Shown: positions 31,069 through 34,902 of the stretch, piece after piece
Numbering within the stretch: the stretch's first letter is position 1
How the letters are laid out: each line of letters opens with the position of its first letter
Assembly: GCA_030041215.1 (NCBI GenBank)
Contig: JASHOH010000201.1
Span: forward strand, 1-34,902
Direction of reading: 5' to 3'
From: Candidatus Sulfotelmatobacter sp.
GTDB lineage: Bacteria > Acidobacteriota > Terriglobia > Terriglobales > Acidobacteriaceae
DNA: 34,902 nt
Translations under genes and position numbers: made by a program
The notes under the pieces: generated by a model
The model's database searches: none
What the model was told of the DNA's origin: nothing
The model's input: the letters and a program-made list of their open reading frames with translations, nothing else

Positions 31069-32517
31069 ATGCGCGTCGCATTTCTTGTTGCATGGTTTCT
31101 TCTGCCCGCAATGGCTCTTTCTCAAGCTCCGAAGCCCCCCGGCGTCGCCGAGTTTATTTCCATCGACGCTCCGGCCTTCATTGTCAATCACGTTCGCGTC
31201 ATCGATGGCACCGGCGCGCCTGCCAAAGAAGATCAGGCGGTCGTCGTTGCCGATGGGAAAATTCAATCGATCACCCCAGCGTCCTCGGTGAAGATTCCTC
31301 CAGCCGCAAAGCAATTTGATCGCACAGGTTACACCGTTATTCCCGGCCTGGTCGGAATGCACAATCATCTTTACTACACGAATTCCTATTCCGTTCAGCT
31401 CACCGGCGGCAAGCTCACTGAACCGGGACTATTCATTGCAGAAATTCCGTACACCGCGCCTCGTCTTTATCTCGCCGCCGGAGTCACGACCATGCGTACT
31501 ACCGGCAGCGTCGAGCCGTACACCGACCTAAAAATCAAGCAGCGCATCGATTCAAACCAAATGCCCGGCCCCAGCATCGACGCTACCGCGCCCTATATCG
31601 AGGGCGCTCCCACACAGTTTTCTCAGATGCACGAACTCACCGGCCCCGATGACGCCAAACGGATGGTTGAGTACTGGGCCGCGGAAGGCATGACCTCGTA
31701 CAAAGCTTACATGCACATCACACGCGACGAATTGTCGGCTGCCATCAATGCGGCGCACGCAAACAAGATGAAGCTGACCGGACACTTCTGCTCCGTGACA
31801 TGGCCGGAGGCAATCGCACTCGGGATCGACGACTTCGAGCACGGCCCGGTGTTCACCGATACCGAATTTGTTTCCGACAAAAAGCCGGACACCTGCCCGC
31901 GAGGCGGCGAGCAGACTTGGCTGAAACAAGATATAAACGGGTCACAGGTGCAAGAGCTAATCCATAATCTCGTGTCACACCATGTCGCGGTCACTTCAAC
32001 ATTGCCCGTCTTCGAATCGAGCGTGCCGGGAAGGCCGAAGCTGCAATCGCGGACTTTGGATGCAATGTCCGCGGAGTCGGCGCAGAGTTATCTCGCCGCA
32101 CGCGCCAGAGTGCCGCTGGATTCGCCCGTGGGCGCGATGATGCGCAAAGAAATGGATTTTGAACTCACCTTCGTGAAAGCCGGAGGCCTGCTGCTCGCCG
32201 GCCCCGATCCCACCGGTAACGGCGGCGTATTGCCGGGCTTCGGCGACCAGCGCGAAATCGAATTGCTGGTGGAAGCGGGCTTTACGCCTATAGAGGCGAT
32301 TCAGATCGCCACGGAGAATGGGGCCAAGTTTCTCGACCGCGAAGACCAAATCGGAACTCTCGCTGCCGGCAAACAGGCTGACATAGTGTTGATCAAAGGC
32401 GATCCGTCAAAGAACATCGAAGACATCGAGAACGTGGAGACCGTGTTCAAAGCCGGAGTTGGCTACGATTCGAAGAAGCTGATCGACAGTGTGCGCGGGC
32501 AGGTGGGTATCCGATAA
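31069..32517 (+). CDS. Exported amidohydrolase (prolidase/imidazolonepropionase-like)
   Basis: A 482-residue metal-dependent hydrolase with a signal peptide (1-19, ending ALSQA). The amidohydrolase layout is complete: a beta-sandwich start (FIVNHVRVIDGTG, VVVADGKIQSI), the metal motif GLVGMHNHLYY with HxH, SYKAYMH with the Lys that is carboxylated in many members, GHFCSVTW and DDFEHG with the further His ligands, and LLAGPDPTG with the Asp. The C-terminal segment (IGTLAAGKQADIVLIKGDP) closes the sandwich. Relatives act on Xaa-Pro dipeptides or related amides, which would fit the Xaa-Pro aminopeptidase just upstream, but the substrate is not proven. GAGGTGG, contributed by the dispersed repeat, precedes the ATG. 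Confidence 0.93.
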   Translation: MRVAFLVAWFLLPAMALSQAPKPPGVAEFISIDAPAFIVNHVRVIDGTGAPAKEDQAVVVADGKIQSITPASSVKIPPAAKQFDRTGYTVIPGLVGMHNHLYYTNSYSVQLTGGKLTEPGLFIAEIPYTAPRLYLAAGVTTMRTTGSVEPYTDLKIKQRIDSNQMPGPSIDATAPYIEGAPTQFSQMHELTGPDDAKRMVEYWAAEGMTSYKAYMHITRDELSAAINAAHANKMKLTGHFCSVTWPEAIALGIDDFEHGPVFTDTEFVSDKKPDTCPRGGEQTWLKQDINGSQVQELIHNLVSHHVAVTSTLPVFESSVPGRPKLQSRTLDAMSAESAQSYLAARARVPLDSPVGAMMRKEMDFELTFVKAGGLLLAGPDPTGNGGVLPGFGDQREIELLVEAGFTPIEAIQIATENGAKFLDREDQIGTLAAGKQADIVLIKGDPSKNIEDIENVETVFKAGVGYDSKKLIDSVRGQVGIR

Positions 32518-32566
32518 ACCGTCAGCTTTCAAATTTCTCGATTACCAAGTTTCCCAATACCAAATC

Positions 32567-33415
32567 CTACGAAATATACTCCCTAATATACTCATCCTTC
32601 GTATTCGCCAGCTCTTGCAGATCCCCGTCAAAAATCACTTTCCCATCGCGCAGCACAAGAAAGCTCATCGGCACTTCACAGCCTTGTCCGGGAGGGAGCG
32701 GCACCATGTGGTTCAACTTCTTATCGAACTGGTGCGTCGCCATGGTAAAGGCGTCCTGCAAGCGATTGCTCACAAGCAGCGAGCTGGTTTTATACACATC
32801 GCGCTGCTTCACGATCAGCTCGATGATTGTATTGGACGTGACCGGATCCAGCCCTCCGGTCGGCGAATCGTAAAGCAGTAACTCGGGTTGCGAGATGATC
32901 GCGCGCGCAATGGCTACCCGCCGCCGCATGCCCCCTGACAACTCCGAAGGATATAGATCAACTGTGTGTTCCAATTCGACGAAGCGCAGCGCCTCCCGCA
33001 CTTTGACATCGATATCGTGATCGTAAATTCCGTGTTCCTCCATCAAACGGTAGGCAACGTTTTCGCTGACGGTGAGCGAGTCGAACAGCGCACTTTCCTG
33101 GAACACCATGCCGATTCTTCGGCGCAGCGCAAACAGTTCCTCCTCCCGCATTTGCGTGATGTCCTCGCCCAGCACCACAATGCGTCCCGCATCGGGCCGA
33201 ATCAGGCCCATCGTCAGCTTCAGGATCAAGCTTTTCCCCGAACCAGCAACGCCGAGCAGAGCCTTGGTTTCACCGCGGGCCAGGCGGAAAGAAATTCCTC
33301 GCAGCACCTCATTGCTGCCGAATGAGATCGCCACGTCTTCAAACCCAATGGCGAATGAGGAAGGCTCTTTCGTCTGAACCTGAGCGGAATCTAGCGGCAA
33401 CGTCGGAGCGGACAT
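32567..33415 (-). CDS. MlaF-like ABC ATPase with atypical active site
   Basis: A 282-residue ABC transporter ATPase of the lipid-transport (MlaF/Ttg2A) type. Walker A GVAGSGKS ends at Lys61-Ser62, the Q-loop Gln is 106 and the signature LSGGM is 159-163. The Walker B region reads LLLYDSPTGGLDP, so Ser184 replaces the catalytic Glu, and the switch region reads LLVSNRLQDAF, with Asn217 where the H-loop His belongs. I checked both codons on the strand; neither is a frame error. The protein may hydrolyse ATP slowly, use another base, or represent a lineage-specific subtype. Its start lies four bases after the stop of the MlaE-like permease gene, so they form an operon. It converges on the amidohydrolase. 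Confidence 0.93.
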   Translation of the reverse strand: MSAPTLPLDSAQVQTKEPSSFAIGFEDVAISFGSNEVLRGISFRLARGETKALLGVAGSGKSLILKLTMGLIRPDAGRIVVLGEDITQMREEELFALRRRIGMVFQESALFDSLTVSENVAYRLMEEHGIYDHDIDVKVREALRFVELEHTVDLYPSELSGGMRRRVAIARAIISQPELLLYDSPTGGLDPVTSNTIIELIVKQRDVYKTSSLLVSNRLQDAFTMATHQFDKKLNHMVPLPPGQGCEVPMSFLVLRDGKVIFDGDLQELANTKDEYIREYIS

Positions 33416-33419
33416 GGGA

Positions 33420-34202
33420 TCAATGCATCACAAAGATCATCATCAGCAGCCGGGTCACGAACAGATCCATCCCCAGGATAAGAACGGAAGCAGCAACCAC
33501 AGCCTGCGTGGTGGCGCGGCCCACACCTTGGGTGCCGCCACGTGCATTGATGCCATAGAAGCAACCTACGGTCGCAATAATAAAGCCGAACAAAATAGGT
33601 TTCATCAGCCCCATGAAGACGTCCTGAAACACAAGCGTTTGCCACGCATTCGACCAGTATTGCCGCGCATCCAGCCGCAACAGCACTTTGGCGATGAACA
33701 GGCCGCCGGTCAAACCAACCAAGTCGGAAATGATCGTGAGAAAAAAAAGCATGAACACCGTCGCTACCACGCGCGGCGTCACCAGTTTCTTCATGGGATC
33801 GGTGCCCAAGGCGCGCATGGCATCGATCTGCTCGGTAACCACCATCGACCCCAGCTCGCTGGCCATACCTGAAGCATTCCGCCCAGCAACCATCAAGCTG
33901 GTCAGCACCGGGCCCAATTCGCGCACCATCGAAAGTGAAACCAGTTGCCCAACTAGCGTGACCGACCCAAAGCGCTCGAGCGTGTCTGAGGTTTGTACGG
34001 CTAATACTGCCCCGGTGAAAAATCCGCTAAGGGCCACAATCGGCAGCGAACCTACACCGATCAGGTCGGACTGGTGCACCATGTCTGCAAAGTAAAAGGG
34101 CTTGCGAAACAGGTTAGCGAGCGCTTGTGCCGAAAAAAGCACATAGTCCTGCACCGCCTGGACTTTTTCCTTGGCGATATATGTGGGCGAGACGAGTTCC
34201 AT
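33420..34202 (-). CDS. MlaE-like ABC permease
   Basis: A 260-residue inner-membrane permease of the MlaE family, which with an MlaF ATPase and an MCE protein (MlaD) moves phospholipids between membranes. The family signature is clear: VRELGPVLTSLMVAGRNASGMASELGSM followed by VTEQIDAMRALGTDP. About five or six membrane spans are seen (about 50-70, 146-170, 205-225, 235-258 and others). It is translated from the ATG at 34202 with weak GGGA upstream, and the ATPase gene follows directly. No MCE/MlaD gene is on the downstream side, where the amidohydrolase converges; one may lie elsewhere. Confidence 0.95.
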   Translation of the reverse strand: MELVSPTYIAKEKVQAVQDYVLFSAQALANLFRKPFYFADMVHQSDLIGVGSLPIVALSGFFTGAVLAVQTSDTLERFGSVTLVGQLVSLSMVRELGPVLTSLMVAGRNASGMASELGSMVVTEQIDAMRALGTDPMKKLVTPRVVATVFMLFFLTIISDLVGLTGGLFIAKVLLRLDARQYWSNAWQTLVFQDVFMGLMKPILFGFIIATVGCFYGINARGGTQGVGRATTQAVVAASVLILGMDLFVTRLLMMIFVMH

Positions 34203-34294
34203 TCAGTCCCAGGCGCAATCAGCAAAACTGCGCTTTCCCGAAACTATAGCAGAGAATCGAATCGCATTGACTTGCTGTGCGAATAGCTTTACCC

Positions 34295-34320
34295 GGTGAC
34301 ACTCCGTACCCTCCGTGGTT
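34295..34320 (-). repeat. CACGGAG-type dispersed repeat, copy C
   Basis: On the minus strand this reads ACCACGGAGGGTACGGAGTG, close to the tracts at 5461-5489 and 12005-12033. It lies between the sigma-54 activator gene and the MlaE-like gene. Confidence 0.4.
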
Positions 34321-34364
34321 CTGCCTTTGATTTTCTGCGGAGTAGACTCGAAGGTCGGGGCGGT

Positions 34365-34902
34365 TCAGGCGCGCTTCTTCCTGATCTCGATGTTCAGCCG
34401 ACGGATTTTCTGGTTCAACGTCGAGAGCGGAACTTTGAAACGCTCGGCGGCTTCCGTCTGGTTCCAGTTACACTTTTCCAGCATGTCAGTGATGATTCGC
34501 CGCTGGACATCGTCCACAATTTCAAACAGTGACGCATTCGCCGGTGGATCGTGCAGTGTGAACGCCGAGCCCCGGCCAAGCACGTTGTCGGGCAGCAACT
34601 CGATGCCAATTTCCGGTCCTGAAGACAGCACCACCGCGCGCTCGATCACATTCTCGAGTTCACGCACGTTCCCCGGCCATGAATAAGATATCAGCGGACG
34701 CAGCCCCTCAGGCGTGACGCGGCGCGCCGGACGGTCGTTCTCCTCCGCGTATTTTTTCAGGAAGAAGTCGACCAACAGGGGAATATCTTCCCGACGCTGC
34801 CGCAGCGGCGGCAATTCGATCGTGATGACGTTCAGGCGATAGAACAGATCTTCGCGGAAACGGCCCTCGCGAACGGCTTGCCGCAAGTCAATGTTCGTGG
34901 CG
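34365..34902 (-). CDS. Sigma-54-dependent activator, C-terminal part
   Basis: The 5' end runs past the right edge, so only the last ~178 residues are present. They include the end of the AAA+ sigma-54 interaction domain (TNIDLRQAVREGRFREDLFYRLNV, LPPLRQRREDIPLL, SWPGNVRELENVIERAVVL) and a C-terminal Fis-type helix-turn-helix (CNWNQTEAAERFKVPLSTLNQKIRRLNIE). The reading frame stays open to base 34902 and the apparent TTG start inside it is not real. The N-terminal sensor domain (receiver or other) is outside the window, so NtrC-type two-component regulation is possible but unshown. It is upstream of the MlaE/MlaF pair on the same strand, separated by 162 bp. Confidence 0.95.
   Translation of the reverse strand, partial: ATNIDLRQAVREGRFREDLFYRLNVITIELPPLRQRREDIPLLVDFFLKKYAEENDRPARRVTPEGLRPLISYSWPGNVRELENVIERAVVLSSGPEIGIELLPDNVLGRGSAFTLHDPPANASLFEIVDDVQRRIITDMLEKCNWNQTEAAERFKVPLSTLNQKIRRLNIEIRKKRA

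Noticed and set aside
1..34902. CRISPR arrays, tRNA or rRNA genes, transposases, prophage genes
   Set aside because: No regularly spaced direct repeats, cloverleaf sequences, rRNA-like stretches or recognisable integrase/transposase/phage proteins were seen by eye; a weak or degraded element could still be missed.

Overview
The window is a gene-dense stretch of bacterial chromosome, moderately GC-rich, that looks like Acidobacteriota, probably class Terriglobia. This placement is an inference. It rests on the style of the proteins (secretin fused to TPR and cohesin-like domains, DUF4337, small zinc-ribbon proteins, exported M1/M24 peptidases) and on recurring intergenic repeats of a kind I associate with those genomes. 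Most genes look like housekeeping or lineage-typical genes. I see no prophage, transposase, CRISPR array, rRNA or tRNA.

Layout. 1-1281 (-) is the start of a leucyl aminopeptidase, cut by the left edge. It is divergent from an exported M1 metallopeptidase (1520-3592, +), which is followed by a membrane protein (3655-4623). A minus-strand group follows: smpB, an Smr-type protein and a STAS plus receiver-like protein (6461 down to 4686). A secretion/pilus-type cluster lies at 6831-10221: a TPR-secretin-cohesin protein and two GspG-like pseudopilins. Next come hutU-hutI (10325-13315) for histidine breakdown and a large exported aminopeptidase N (13490-16105). This converges through a hairpin on isocitrate lyase (17731-16229, -), which is divergent from an IclR-type regulator (17889-18704, +). 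The space between those two holds two identically built candidate operators.

From 18.7 to 23.5 kb are a frameshifted methyltransferase, a small zinc protein, an amidinotransferase/DDAH-like enzyme, a DUF4337 protein, a YjbQ protein, a 74-residue membrane protein and a double zinc-ribbon membrane protein. FtsK (25897-23492, -) follows, then an sdpR-sdpI pair, an AbrB/PIN toxin-antitoxin pair, a processive-type glycosyltransferase, an exported Xaa-Pro aminopeptidase and an exported amidohydrolase. The right end has an MlaE/MlaF-like ABC pair and the C-terminal part of a sigma-54 activator.

Together the window suggests a heterotroph living on peptides and amino acids. It has three exported peptidases (two M1, one M24B), a leucyl aminopeptidase, histidine degradation and the glyoxylate-shunt lyase. 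The most notable observations are: (1) twin 24-bp TTCA-N6-TGAA-N6-TTCA sites between aceA and iclR; (2) an MlaF-like ATPase whose catalytic Glu and switch His both appear replaced; (3) the secretin fusion with tandem pseudopilins; (4) an apparently leaderless antitoxin transcript whose -10 box lies between operator arms; and (5) dispersed repeats, one of which supplies a ribosome binding site.
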